A stretch of DNA of 64,000 bases from JAJYIW01 sp963781665 (GCA_963781665.1 CAWAGA010000002.1:3782001-3846000); one strand, 5' to 3'. Counted from the stretch's first letter, positions 1-9,085 are shown. The notes: a model not told the origin generated them from the sequence alone. Translations and numbers: made by a program.

Positions 1-571
1 CACCGAAAGCATTCCCTGCCGGATCGAATGCCTGCCAGGAACTGCGGTAATTACCCGGTTCAGTGGGGGAGGTAAATACCAGCCGGAGCATAAATTCACT
101 ACCTGCCAACGCCGGGAATAAAAGCTGAGTTGGAGCGAGGCCCAACTCAGCTCCATTGATCAGACGGAGGGAATAATTTTCGTTCCAATTACAGGTGCCT
201 GAATTCAAGACTTCCCAGCGTTTATCCAGGATTTGTCCTGGGTTGGAAATACTGCCATCTTCGATCGTTAAATCCGATTGGTAGGTCAGGCTGTTTGTGC
301 AGGTGACAGTGGCAGTGACACGTGGGGTCAGGGCAATGCGCGTAGAAACCAGGGTTGCAATTGGTAACTCGGTAACTGCTGCCGGTTGGGTTGGTGCCAG
401 AGTCGGAGGGCGATAAACCTCTGAACTAACTGGTATTTGACCGGCTGCAGCATCAGGTTGGGAACCACAACCCGCGACGAAGAAAATCCCGGAGAAAATT
501 ATCAGGAGAGCGAGTTTATTTATGGATCGGTAGGACTTAATCGTCGCCTGAGATGAAATCATCGCCATCAT
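1..571 (-). CDS. NBR1-type Ig-domain lipoprotein (partial, runs off left edge)
   Basis: The reading frame enters the window already open at base 1 and begins at one of three in-frame ATGs (571, 568, 562) inside the 3' end of recA, so it overlaps recA by up to 35 bases. The N-terminus has a hydrophobic stretch ending in a lipobox (FFVAGCGSQ), indicating a lipid-anchored extracytoplasmic protein. A Thr/Pro-rich linker follows, then a domain with W-E-V-L-N-S-G-T-C-N-W, the signature of the NBR1 central Ig-like domain (N_BRCA1_IG) that many Anaerolineae surface lipoproteins carry. The C-terminus is missing. The overlap suggests co-translation with recA. Specific function is unknown; the domain is usually a protein-binding beta sandwich. 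Confidence 0.75.
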   Translation of the reverse strand, partial: MMAMISSQATIKSYRSINKLALLIIFSGIFFVAGCGSQPDAAAGQIPVSSEVYRPPTLAPTQPAAVTELPIATLVSTRIALTPRVTATVTCTNSLTYQSDLTIEDGSISNPGQILDKRWEVLNSGTCNWNENYSLRLINGAELGLAPTQLLFPALAGSEFMLRLVFTSPTEPGNYRSSWQAFDPAGNAFG

Positions 572-1643
572 CAGATCCCAGCGCAATCGGTAAACCGCCG
601 CCGATTGCCTGCTGGCGGACAGCAGTCTCAATTTCACCACACAGTCCCGCATTTTGGCGCAAGAATTCTTTGGCATTTTCTCGGCCCTGTCCAAGGCGGA
701 TATCACCATACGAGAAAAATGCGCCTCGTTTGGTAATAATTTCGAGCTGAGTTGCCAAATCGATGATATCGCCCACTTTTGAGATACCTTCATTGTACAT
801 GATATCGAACTCGGCCGTGCGGAAAGGCGGGGCAACCTTATTCTTAACCACCCTCACCCGTACTCTGTTACCGATTATTTCTGCTCCGACCTTGATCGAT
901 TGGATGCGGCGAGCATCCAGCCTGACTGAGGCGTAGAATTTCAATGCCATTCCACCAGATGTCGTTTCAGGATTGCCAAACATGACTCCGATCTTCTGGC
1001 GAAGCTGGTTCGTAAAGATCACCGAAGTTTTTGTCTGGTTGATGACACCAGAAAGTTTGCGTAAAGCCTGCGACATCAAACGAGCCTGCATACCCATCTG
1101 CGCATCGCCCATATCCCCTTCGATTTCTGAACGGGGAACCAGGGCCGCGACCGAGTCCACGACCACGACGTCGATTGCGCCCGATCTGACCAGGGTTTCC
1201 GCAATTTCAAGCGCTTGTTCACCGGTATCTGGTTGCGAAATGAGCAGGTTATCGATATTGACACCGCATTTTGCTGCATAGGACGGGTCAAGGGCATGCT
1301 CCATATCGATGTAAGCTGCCATACCACCCATCCGTTGGGCTTCAGCGACGATATGCTGGCAAATTGTCGTTTTACCCGATGATTCGGGTCCAAATATTTC
1401 TGTGATTCTACCGCGGGGAATACCGCCAATTCCCAGGGCTATATCCAGAGAGAGAGACCCGGTGGGAATTGCTGCAACGGTCATATGGTGGGCTTCACCC
1501 AGGCGCATAATTGAGCCTTCTCCATACCGTTTGACGATGTCGCCCAGAGCCTTTTCCAAAACAAGACGGCGGGCATCATCGATTGGAAGTGGTTGCGAAT
1601 CAGTGGGTAATGATTGGGAACTGGAACTACTTTTTCGGGGCAT
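537..1643 (-). CDS. recA: RecA recombinase
   Basis: RecA forms filaments on single-stranded DNA, drives strand exchange in homologous recombination and stimulates LexA self-cleavage. The 368-residue product has Walker A GPESSGKT at about residues 85-92, the Walker B strand VVVVDSVAALVP, and an acidic C-terminus, all typical of the family in length and order. The frame is open to a GTG at 1664, but the ATG at 1643 has a GGAG Shine-Dalgarno 5 bases upstream and gives the expected N-terminus, so I choose it. It is transcribed from its own promoter in the gap after the M23 lipoprotein gene. That promoter carries an SOS-box-like palindrome, so DNA-damage control is likely. A lipoprotein gene overlaps its 3' end. 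Confidence 0.97.
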   Translation of the reverse strand: MPRKSSSSSQSLPTDSQPLPIDDARRLVLEKALGDIVKRYGEGSIMRLGEAHHMTVAAIPTGSLSLDIALGIGGIPRGRITEIFGPESSGKTTICQHIVAEAQRMGGMAAYIDMEHALDPSYAAKCGVNIDNLLISQPDTGEQALEIAETLVRSGAIDVVVVDSVAALVPRSEIEGDMGDAQMGMQARLMSQALRKLSGVINQTKTSVIFTNQLRQKIGVMFGNPETTSGGMALKFYASVRLDARRIQSIKVGAEIIGNRVRVRVVKNKVAPPFRTAEFDIMYNEGISKVGDIIDLATQLEIITKRGAFFSYGDIRLGQGRENAKEFLRQNAGLCGEIETAVRQQAIGGGLPIALGSDDGDDFISGDD

Positions 1644-1648
1644 AATTA

Positions 1649-1652
1649 CTCC
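1649..1652 (-). promoter_or_regulatory. recA Shine-Dalgarno
   Basis: GGAG on the minus strand, 5 bases before the ATG at 1643. It decides the recA start over the upstream in-frame GTG at 1664, which has no such site. Confidence 0.75.
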
Positions 1653-1723
1653 GTTTCTATGCACAATCCTGTACAGTTACGCCTGAATATATCGGCGTTC
1701 ATCGAGATTAGGGCTTCTCCAAC

Positions 1724-1751
1724 ATTGTAGCACAAGTGTTCAGTATGTCAA
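1724..1751 (-). promoter_or_regulatory. recA promoter with SOS-box-like spacer
   Basis: On the minus strand a perfect -35 TTGACA (1751-1746) and a -10 TACAAT (1729-1724) are separated by 16 bases. The spacer contains GAACACTTGTGC (1741-1730), one mismatch from the GAAC-N4-GTTC LexA box used by Firmicutes and reported for some green non-sulfur bacteria. A LexA-type repressor bound there would block polymerase directly. The -35 contains the TGA stop of the M23 lipoprotein gene. Confidence 0.7.
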
Positions 1752-2911
1752 GGATTTGAGGGGGTTGTTGCCGAAAGGAAATCGACTGTAGGCGTGACCG
1801 GTAAAGCTGTGCTGAAAAAATGAATGGCGTCAAAGCTGAGGAAAGTGACCATCCCGGGGTGAATACTGATGACCGTCCGGTAATATCTGCCGCCGACCGA
1901 GAAAGAGACGGCATAATCACCTGCAGGTAGGTCGCTCAACACCAGGTTCTCCTTATAGTAATCGTCTTCGTACAGAGCCTGGCTGTCGGCATAGGTCCGA
2001 ACCAGCCAGGTCTCCTCGTTCGCCAACGATCTAACGTAGACATCTTGGGCATATAATGACGTCCAACTGTTTTTCATGATCCGCCCGACGAGGATTCCCC
2101 ATCCCTGTGGGGGAACCAGCCAGAGCTCTGGATTTCGTGTGGTGTAGTAATAGTTTGAATACTCGACCCGGACTTCAAAGTGGAGATGTGGTCCGGTCGT
2201 TAGACCCGTATTGCCGACCAATCCAATTTTTTGGCCAGCGTTGATTTCCTGATCCAGAACCACATCAGCCTCGGACAGATGGGCGTACACTGTTTCGAGT
2301 CGCTCGCCCTGGTAACCAAAATCATGTTTGATCACGATCGCTAGCCCATAGGGATCATCCAGGTTAGTTCGACTATTGACCAGCCCATAACCGACCCAAA
2401 CAACTTTACCAGCCGCGGCAGCCAGAACCGGAGTGCCCTTGGGAGCATCGATATCGATACCGGTGTGGAAAACGTTGCTTAAGCCGGGCCAGACAGCCCC
2501 ATAGCGATAATCCGCTAATGGCCAATTAACTTCATCGGCAGCGATCGGGCGGGCAAAATAGAAATGGTCGAAAGGAGTTAACGCCCATGGAACGTCGTAT
2601 AATGCCGGACGCCACGCAGATTTAGGTGGAGCTCCGGGGGTTGGAAATACAAAACGTAAAATTGGAGTGCCGCCATTTGGAACAACGGTCTGGGTTGGAG
2701 ACGGGGCGATTATCTCGGTCGCAGTCGGGCTGCTTGTAGGCTCGGAAGTAAATGTTCTCGTTTGGCTGGGGAGCGGAGATGGTGAAATATTTGCTGTCGG
2801 GGTTTCTGACGGATCTGGCGGCAGGGTTACGAACGTGCCAGTACAACCGGCTAATGAACCTGCCAGTACCAGCACCAAGCCAGCATAGATGAAACCCATA
2901 CTGGCTTTCAT
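1748..2911 (-). CDS. M23 (LytM-type) peptidase lipoprotein
   Basis: Probable lipid-anchored zinc metallopeptidase or peptidoglycan-binding protein acting in the envelope. From the chosen ATG the 387-residue product starts with a signal ending in a lipobox (LAGC, Cys23), then a Thr/Pro/Ser-rich linker to about residue 80. An M23 domain spans roughly 140-250 with Zn-ligand motifs H149-x3-D153 and H242-x-H244 and the catalytic-type H211, so all key residues are present. A C-terminal beta-rich region follows. The frame is open to 3214, but the ATG at 2911 overlaps the TGA of the upstream propeller gene as ATGA and is the only start that yields the lipoprotein signal. The coupling implies joint expression with the propeller protein. 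Confidence 0.88.
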   Translation of the reverse strand: MKASMGFIYAGLVLVLAGSLAGCTGTFVTLPPDPSETPTANISPSPLPSQTRTFTSEPTSSPTATEIIAPSPTQTVVPNGGTPILRFVFPTPGAPPKSAWRPALYDVPWALTPFDHFYFARPIAADEVNWPLADYRYGAVWPGLSNVFHTGIDIDAPKGTPVLAAAAGKVVWVGYGLVNSRTNLDDPYGLAIVIKHDFGYQGERLETVYAHLSEADVVLDQEINAGQKIGLVGNTGLTTGPHLHFEVRVEYSNYYYTTRNPELWLVPPQGWGILVGRIMKNSWTSLYAQDVYVRSLANEETWLVRTYADSQALYEDDYYKENLVLSDLPAGDYAVSFSVGGRYYRTVISIHPGMVTFLSFDAIHFFSTALPVTPTVDFLSATTPSNP

Positions 2912-4824
2912 GGTGCCAGAGGTGTCCAGGTAGGCCGGAATGTTGGAGTAATGGTTGGCATACGGGTAGCGGTGGGGGTTCTGGGAGCCATCCATTTCGG
3001 AGTCTGAGTGGGGGTTGGTGAAGGGGGTAAAACCGGTGTGGGGGTGATGAGAATTTCCCTGGGATATATCTGCAGCATAGCCGTTTGCCAATCCAGGCCA
3101 TCTTTGAGTACAAACTGGTTGAAGCGAATCCCAGGGTAAAAGGTCCGCCAGTTGATCAATGCAGGGAGGCGTTCCCAACCGTAACTGGCAGCCATGTTGG
3201 TAAAATCTAACCAATATCCACCAGGGATAGAACCAGCAAGACTGCCGCCTTGTTCGTAAATCTGGGGATCACCGCTGTATCGGGCATTCAAATCCCAGCC
3301 TAATTGCCTCATAGGAGCGCCTTGAGATCCGTCCTGGAAACGCGCCCGCAAGAAAATTCGCCAATAGGTTTGATTGCCGAAGTCTTCGCGGACAACAACC
3401 ATCCAGGCTGCGCTCATCGGAGCTGTGTTGACGGCAATCGACCGTCCGGTATAAAGCCAATCATCACTCAATCCCGGTGGTAAGGGTCCTTCGAGGGGAA
3501 TATAAGCATTTTCAAGACTTGCCAGAAAATCCCAGCCGAGTTCTGCAGCAACTTTTTGTCTCAGAGCTTGAAATGAGTCATCAACAGAGTCTTGCAGGTA
3601 TGGATAGGGAGCAGAAACATCATCCAGCAAGACTACACTTTGGCGTTCGGGAGGACCGGCGGTAAAAGGTGTAAGAGTTGGTTGAATAAGCGGGGTCGGA
3701 GAAATTTGTGCGACCTGTTCAAGGTTGGCTGGGAGAGGATCTGGGAAGACTCCCGGTTCCCAATCCATTCCCTGCAGTGGCCCGGGCAAGGTTTCGGGCG
3801 GAAATTCAACAGTACCTGAGGCAGCCTGGTAAGCGGTTAGAAAGGTCAGGTTAGGAGTTAGCACGCGGGTCAAAACCAACGATCCATCCGGACTCCAGAT
3901 AGGCCAATCTCCGTTTCCAATCCGGCGGGCAGGCACACCCGGTTGGTTTCGATCCCAGACATAAATATTTGCGATGCCATCCCTTGTCTCGGTCCAGGCT
4001 AATTTCTTACCATCGGGAGACCAGTTCGGACGAGCTTCAGCAGTCGCAGGATCGTTGCTAACATCAATGAACCGGCCTTCGATTTTATCCAAATCGGCGA
4101 TCCATACCTCAGGTTCCCCGGTCTGATTGGATATAAAAGCAATTATCCTACCCTGAGGTGACCAGTTTGGAGAATAATTTGAAGAGGTGTCATCTGTCAG
4201 ATGAATAGTTGGCTGAGTCGTGTCATCCAGAGAAATTATATCGATTTCCCAATTCTGATCCGTGTAGGTTTCATACGTCAACCATTCGCCATCTGGTGAC
4301 CAGGAGGGTGAGCCTTCAAACGCAGGGTCATCTGTCAACCGGGTGGTCTCACCACTGCTCAAATCGAGAATATAAAGATTCCAATATCCATTTTGGCGGG
4401 AGCTATAGGCAACCTTACGCCCGTCGGGGCTCAAAGAAGGGTTTATATCGTCCCAAGGATGATTTGTCAGGCGCGTCAGGGGTAGCGTCTGTGGCTGGTA
4501 AGCAAAAAGATGGGAATAGCCGCCTTCTTCGATTGCCAGGACGACAATCCCTTGTCCAAGAGAGCCAATAATCACATCGTTTTTTGTGGTCGTAGCGGTC
4601 AGCGTGGTGGTCGAAGTCTGGGTGATTGTGGCTGTCGAGGTTGTGGTCAGAGTTTGGGTTGGGGTTGCGGTATTGGTAGGGGATAAGGGCGTTGCAGTTG
4701 GGTTAAAATACCCATAAATTACTGTCCAGCGGGAGATGGTAAATAGGATCAGCACTGCGATAATCAGGATGATCAACAACCCACGCAGGGTTATGGAAAG
4801 GCGGATTATCGGAGAGCTGTTCAT
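2908..4824 (-). CDS. Membrane-anchored TolB-like beta-propeller protein
   Basis: The 638-residue protein has a short cytoplasmic N-terminus, one transmembrane helix (about residues 10-30), a Thr-rich linker, then a series of PD40/TolB-type blades recognisable by repeats such as LSPDGRKVAYSS, WSPDGEWLTYET and WSPDGKKLAWTE, covering roughly residues 85-340. A second globular region of unknown fold follows and ends in a Pro/Thr-rich tail. It should sit outside the membrane as a scaffold or binding protein. No Pal or TolA gene is nearby, so a classical Tol system is not implied. The gene is first in an operon with the M23 lipoprotein (ATGA overlap). The mRNA is probably leaderless: the -10 box ends 6 bases before the ATG and there is no Shine-Dalgarno. 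Confidence 0.8.
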   Translation of the reverse strand: MNSSPIIRLSITLRGLLIILIIAVLILFTISRWTVIYGYFNPTATPLSPTNTATPTQTLTTTSTATITQTSTTTLTATTTKNDVIIGSLGQGIVVLAIEEGGYSHLFAYQPQTLPLTRLTNHPWDDINPSLSPDGRKVAYSSRQNGYWNLYILDLSSGETTRLTDDPAFEGSPSWSPDGEWLTYETYTDQNWEIDIISLDDTTQPTIHLTDDTSSNYSPNWSPQGRIIAFISNQTGEPEVWIADLDKIEGRFIDVSNDPATAEARPNWSPDGKKLAWTETRDGIANIYVWDRNQPGVPARRIGNGDWPIWSPDGSLVLTRVLTPNLTFLTAYQAASGTVEFPPETLPGPLQGMDWEPGVFPDPLPANLEQVAQISPTPLIQPTLTPFTAGPPERQSVVLLDDVSAPYPYLQDSVDDSFQALRQKVAAELGWDFLASLENAYIPLEGPLPPGLSDDWLYTGRSIAVNTAPMSAAWMVVVREDFGNQTYWRIFLRARFQDGSQGAPMRQLGWDLNARYSGDPQIYEQGGSLAGSIPGGYWLDFTNMAASYGWERLPALINWRTFYPGIRFNQFVLKDGLDWQTAMLQIYPREILITPTPVLPPSPTPTQTPKWMAPRTPTATRMPTITPTFRPTWTPLAP

Positions 4825-4830
4825 CAGACC

Positions 4831-4859
4831 ATTCTAGCATGGTCAAGATTCTCAGTCAA
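4831..4859 (-). promoter_or_regulatory. Promoter of the propeller/M23 operon
   Basis: Minus-strand TTGACT (4859-4854), 17-base spacer, TAGAAT (4836-4831). The ATG at 4824 lies where transcription should begin, which predicts a leaderless transcript. Confidence 0.65.
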
Positions 4860-4894
4860 TTTAATTGAGTTTACGGAATTGTCAGGTTGGAAAA

Positions 4895-6212
4895 TTACGT
4901 GATTTTCCGGCACTCAAAATAGAACCGTTTTTCTTTAGCAGACCCCATCGAGAAGGTCTTTCTAGGCAAGACACCATCCAGAATGACGGTTTTGAAAAGA
5001 TCTTTCTTTTGCATGGGGGGTAAATAGAAGCCTGCATTTCCGGGCTCCTGTCCCTGTGTAAATAAAACATCTTCGCCGTGGATGTAATCGATTTTTGTTG
5101 CAGCCCCGTGTTGGAGGAAATCATCCAGAAAAGCCTGCAAGGAGCCCACTGCCAGGTTCAAAGGTGGGTTGGCGATCGTCGCCAGGTGGAAACCAACAGA
5201 AGAGATAACACCGATTTGCTGCTTCCCTTCTTCTCGATCGTAAACGGCTGCTATCATTTCCTGGGGCGTCTGGCACGGGACCACTGTAACCTGCCCTGGA
5301 AAATATTGAGCCAGCGATCGTAGAGGATCTTCTTTTACACCAAACAATAAGCGATGGATTGGCTCGAAGTCCAGTCCATGGTCATGCAGATTTTCGATCT
5401 CGACCAGGGCGTAACGGGCCGGGTGATCACGGCTGACGTGAGGTTTAATTTTCTCCCAAATTGCCTTGGCGGTGGCAAGCGAATGATTACCATCGCCAAT
5501 CGCAACCAGTAGGACCTCACGTTCCGAGCCAAGGTCATATTTCCTTTGAAAAGTTCGAGGATCTGCTAAAGCATTTAGCGCATTTAAGACCGAAATTTGC
5601 AAATCAGGGTCAGCAATACTGAAACCTGCTAGATGCCCGCTCCCCGCCATCAGCTCGAAATTGTATAGCTGCGGCAAGTCGTTTTTAACGGCTGTTATCG
5701 CCTCAATTACGGTTTCTTGAGGGTCGTCGATCAGGGCAATAATATGAGGGATTTCCATTGGAGCATCTTCTCTGATACGGATGCGTGGAGGTAACCGTTC
5801 GAGGATGGTCCCTTCGGTCGCACGAATCAGGGTTTGAGAGCCCTGGTTAAAATCATATTTTTCCAAATCTAGGCAGAGCATCAATCCCCTGCCGCGTCTT
5901 TCCATGGAAGGTTCGTTCAATGTAAATCGGACCATCATGGGCAACCAGAATCTTGCGATCCAATGCGTCGTGCATCGATTTGTTGATCCGGCGGATGCGC
6001 TCGGTCTCATCAGGCGAACCCAGGAATACTTCCGGCAAGATCATGTTGAAGGTAGAAGGGGAAGAACCTACTAACGACTGAACCTGTTCCCAATACTCGG
6101 GTTGGGCCGTGAATTGGTCGCAGGCAATGACGGCCCATTTTTGCAAATCAATCCCTTTGCCTGGGATCAGAAGTTGGGGGACTTTAATTCCTGGAATGCT
6201 GGCCTGATTCAA
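4895..6212 (-). CDS. DUF1015 family protein, frame-broken
   Basis: Homologous in layout to the DUF1015 family, whose molecular function is not established. The N-terminal part (start TTG 6212, GAGGTG Shine-Dalgarno) carries the typical KWAVIACDQFT and later ERTFHGKTRQG; the rest continues one frame over with GLMLCLDLEKYDF, RATEGTILERLPPR, ALIDDP and the GDGNHSLATAKA motif. The break is at a run of four C (5886-5889 on the plus strand); removing one base gives an uninterrupted protein of about 438 residues, the usual family length. Open pieces are 5853-6212 and 4895-6010. An assembly indel is more likely than decay, because both halves are well conserved. It lies 39 bases after the DegV gene on the same strand, probably in one operon. 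Confidence 0.8.
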
Positions 6213-6251
6213 CGTTCACCTCGCTGGGATAGCTAAAGCTACACAAAAAAA

Positions 6252-7106
6252 TCATAAATCTGTCAGGTAAGCAATTCCCACCGTTCCAGGACCGGCATGG
6301 GTACCAATGACCGGGCTGACTGCTCCTTGAAGGATTTCCACCGTCTGGAACCTCTCTTCAATTCTTGAACGAATGAACTCAGCTGCTTCAGGCGCTTTGG
6401 CATCCAGGATACCGATGTGGATGGATTGTTTTCCAGCAATGCGTTCAGCGAGCAGGTCGAGCAGCCGCTCGTGGGCTTTGCTTTGGGTGCGGACCCGTTC
6501 GATTGGGATGATCAAGCCATCACGAAGTTCGAGAATCGGTTTGAGATTTAACGCCGTTCCGAGAAAGCGAGCGGCTGTACCGATACGTCCACCGCGATGT
6601 AAGAACTCAAGCGTATCTACGCAAAAAAAGAGTCCCGAATTTATCTTGGCTTTCTCGCAAAGCGCCAGGCATTCTTCCAGTGACGCCCCCTGCCTGGCTG
6701 CTTTGATTGCAGATAATACCTGGAAACCCAACCCAAGAGATGTCGATCTCGAATCAAATAGCTCAATGCGCGCACCTGGAAATGTTCTTTTTGCCTGAAT
6801 CGCAAAATCGAGGGTACCTGAAAGGGCTGAGGATATGACAATACAGAGCACATCATAACCCTGGTCAATTAATTTTCGAAAAGCCTCTTCGAATTGGGCT
6901 GGTGTTACCTGAGATGTGCTTGGCATAATTTTCGCTGACTGAAGTTTCTGGTAGAATTCATCGGGTTGGATATCGATGGAATCCCGATACGATTCTTCAC
7001 CCCATATCAGGGTTAAGGGCAGTATGGTCATTGGATATTGATCGAGTATCTCCTGGGGAAAGTTGACAGTGCTATCGGTCACAATCGCAACTTTTTGATT
7101 GGGCAT
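6252..7106 (-). CDS. DegV family (fatty-acid-binding) protein
   Basis: The 284-residue product matches the DegV/FakB family: N-terminal VAIVTDSTVNFP, the PSTSQVTPAQFEEAF motif, SSALSGT, the LEFLHRGGRIG region and a C-terminal IGTHAGPGTVG. Family members bind a fatty acid between two alpha/beta domains; in Firmicutes, FakB presents it to the kinase FakA for acyl-phosphate formation. No FakA homologue is in the window. The start ATG has a GGAGAA Shine-Dalgarno. It is divergent from ffh and leads into DUF1015. Confidence 0.92.
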   Translation of the reverse strand: MPNQKVAIVTDSTVNFPQEILDQYPMTILPLTLIWGEESYRDSIDIQPDEFYQKLQSAKIMPSTSQVTPAQFEEAFRKLIDQGYDVLCIVISSALSGTLDFAIQAKRTFPGARIELFDSRSTSLGLGFQVLSAIKAARQGASLEECLALCEKAKINSGLFFCVDTLEFLHRGGRIGTAARFLGTALNLKPILELRDGLIIPIERVRTQSKAHERLLDLLAERIAGKQSIHIGILDAKAPEAAEFIRSRIEERFQTVEILQGAVSPVIGTHAGPGTVGIAYLTDL

Positions 7107-7235
7107 AAGTTTCTCCAGATAATGTTTTTTTATAGAAAGGTATTGAACTTATCGTCGCTTGATGATACTATAAAACCCTTGAGAATGGAAAAGGTTACCG
7201 CTTCATTACACATCAACTGCTTCATTAAAATGCCC

Positions 7236-7264
7236 TTGACCATTCCTGGTATACAGGCTAAAAT
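7236..7264 (+). promoter_or_regulatory. ffh operon promoter
   Basis: TTGACC (7236-7241), 17-base spacer, TAAAAT (7259-7264). Transcription should start near 7271, leaving a leader of under 10 bases before the GTG start of ffh, with no visible Shine-Dalgarno. Confidence 0.65.
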
Positions 7265-7279
7265 CTTACCACTTAAGCC

Positions 7280-8605
7280 GTGTTTGAGAACTTAACGGAT
7301 CGCTTAAACCAGGTATTTCAACAACTCCGACGTCGGGGGAAACTCTCCGAGGGTGATGTTGACGCGGCTATGCGCGAAGTACGTCTGGCCTTGCTCGAAG
7401 CCGATGTCCACTACAGTGTCGTTAAAGGATTCGTGGCGAGAGTTCGAGAACGCTCGATCGGGCAAGAAGTTTCTAAAGCGCTCAATCCCGGTCAGCAGGT
7501 CATCAAAATTGTCAACGAAGAACTCATCGAGACTTTGGGCGATCCTGCACCCTTAAACCTGAGCGGAAACCGCCCACACCTGGTGATGTTGGTTGGTTTA
7601 CAAGGCTCAGGGAAGACGACTGCAGCCGGAAAACTCGCCAGGATTTTACGCTCACAAGGCGAGCGAGTCATGCTGGTTGCAGCCGACCCCTATCGCCCGG
7701 CCGCCATCAAGCAATTACAGACCCTGGGCGAAAAAGTGGGGGTACCGGTTTTTACCGAATCCGGTGTTATGCCGCCTGACCTGGTGGTCCACGCCCGTGA
7801 ATCAGCTCAAAAAGGCGGCACCAGCGTGATGATCCTGGACACAGCCGGCCGTTCGCAGTTGGACGATGCTTTGATGGCGGAATTGAAGGCGATAACAAAG
7901 CGAGTCACGCCGAACGAGATACTACTCGTAGTTGATTCGATGACCGGTCAGGAAGCGCTGCACATCGCTGAAGGGTTTAAAAATGCTATCCAATTATCCG
8001 GCTTGATCATGACCAAGATGGATGGCGATGCCCGCGGTGGAGCAGCCATTTCGATCCGATCAGTAACCGGGGTTCCGATCAAATTCCTGGGAACTGGCGA
8101 AGCACTCGAAGCGCTTGAAGTCTACGACCCAAAGCGCCTGGCTTCCCGCATTCTGGGCATGGGCGACGTCATCGGACTGATCGAAAGGGCAGAATCGACC
8201 TTCGACGAGAAGGTGGCAAAAGAACAGGCCGAGAAGATGATGTCTGGTCAGTTCACTCTCGAAGATTTTGCCAGCCAATTACGCCAGGTTCGCAAGATGG
8301 GGCCTTTGGCACAAATTTTGGAAATGTTACCGGGGAACCTCGGCCAAATGGCGAAGCAGATTTCGCCAGGCGAAGCCGAGCAGCAGTTAAAATGGACCGA
8401 AGCAATCATCAATTCGATGACGACCCAGGAGCGTCGCCACCCCGACGTACTCAATGCCAGCCGCCGCCGCCGGATTGCGCGGGGATCAGGAATGGACGTT
8501 CAGATTGTCAACCGGGTGATCAAGCAATTCAGAGAAGCACAGAAGTTGTTCAAAACACTTCAAAAAACAGGCGGGCGCGGAATGTCGCGCTTGTTTGGAG
8601 ATTGA
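7280..8605 (+). CDS. ffh: Signal recognition particle protein Ffh
   Basis: GTPase of the signal recognition particle; binds SRP RNA and signal sequences of nascent membrane proteins and docks with FtsY. The 441-residue protein has the N domain (1-85), G domain with GLQGSGKTT (about 106-114), the DTAGR motif and TKMDGDARGG, and a Met-rich M domain from about residue 325 ending in a basic GRGMSRLF tail. Length is normal. The start is GTG with no clear ribosome-binding site and a very short predicted leader. It heads the ffh-rpsP-khpA-rimM group. No SRP RNA gene is seen in the window. Confidence 0.97.
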   Translation: MFENLTDRLNQVFQQLRRRGKLSEGDVDAAMREVRLALLEADVHYSVVKGFVARVRERSIGQEVSKALNPGQQVIKIVNEELIETLGDPAPLNLSGNRPHLVMLVGLQGSGKTTAAGKLARILRSQGERVMLVAADPYRPAAIKQLQTLGEKVGVPVFTESGVMPPDLVVHARESAQKGGTSVMILDTAGRSQLDDALMAELKAITKRVTPNEILLVVDSMTGQEALHIAEGFKNAIQLSGLIMTKMDGDARGGAAISIRSVTGVPIKFLGTGEALEALEVYDPKRLASRILGMGDVIGLIERAESTFDEKVAKEQAEKMMSGQFTLEDFASQLRQVRKMGPLAQILEMLPGNLGQMAKQISPGEAEQQLKWTEAIINSMTTQERRHPDVLNASRRRRIARGSGMDVQIVNRVIKQFREAQKLFKTLQKTGGRGMSRLFGD

Positions 8606-8719
8606 CTGGCGGGTGACCCGAAGTGGTTGCGCCTCCTTCAGCGCACCTCTCCCTCCCAGGGTTTAATGGCCAGGTTTGCATCATGAAACGTTAATTAGGA
8701 AATAAGGAGATTTAGTTCG

Positions 8720-9076
8720 ATGGTTCGAATTCGTTTACGTCGTGTTGGACTGCGCAACCAACCCAGTTACCGGGTGGTTGTTGCTAATATTGAAAGTCCT
8801 CGAGATGGACGGTTTTTGGAAATAGTAGGATTTTACAATCCTCGTACTCAACCGGCCACCCTGGACTTGAAAGAAGACCGGATCTATGAGTGGATGAGCA
8901 AAGGCGCTCAACCCAGTGAATCGGTAACTAAACTTTTCAAAACGATCAATTTAATGGATCGATACGCTCGTTTTAAGGCTGGCGAGCCGGTAGAAACCCT
9001 GGTGGCTGAAGCACAGGCTCTCCACGATAGCCAGAATATCAATCCCAAGACCAAACCGATTATGGAATTGCACTAA
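8720..9076 (+). CDS. rpsP: 30S ribosomal protein S16
   Basis: Small-subunit ribosomal protein needed for 30S assembly. The 118-residue product opens with MVRIRLRRVGLRNQPSYRVVV and contains IEIVGFYNPRTQ-like and ERIxxWxxxGAQPS-like segments typical of S16. It is longer than the usual 80-90 residues because of a C-terminal extension (about residues 90-118). The ATG is preceded by AAGGAG. A 114-base gap separates it from ffh; khpA follows after 9 bases, so translation is probably linked. Confidence 0.97.
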   Translation: MVRIRLRRVGLRNQPSYRVVVANIESPRDGRFLEIVGFYNPRTQPATLDLKEDRIYEWMSKGAQPSESVTKLFKTINLMDRYARFKAGEPVETLVAEAQALHDSQNINPKTKPIMELH

Positions 9077-9085
9077 GGAGCTAAT

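Noticed and set aside
2912..3214. N-terminal extension of the M23 protein by about 100 residues
   Set aside because: It lies entirely within the upstream propeller gene, in another frame, and would bury the lipoprotein signal.
4209..4571. Plus-strand open frame of 120 codons opposite the propeller gene
   Set aside because: It is antisense to well-conserved propeller blades, has no ribosome site and no recognisable domain.
4889..4908. GGAAAAT/ATTTTCC hairpin at the DUF1015 stop as terminator
   Set aside because: Seven AT-rich pairs and no T-run on the minus strand; too weak to support.
8606..8719. SRP RNA or another small RNA between ffh and rpsP
   Set aside because: Only a short GC-rich stem (about 8625-8648) is visible; no conserved SRP RNA tetraloop region could be recognised.
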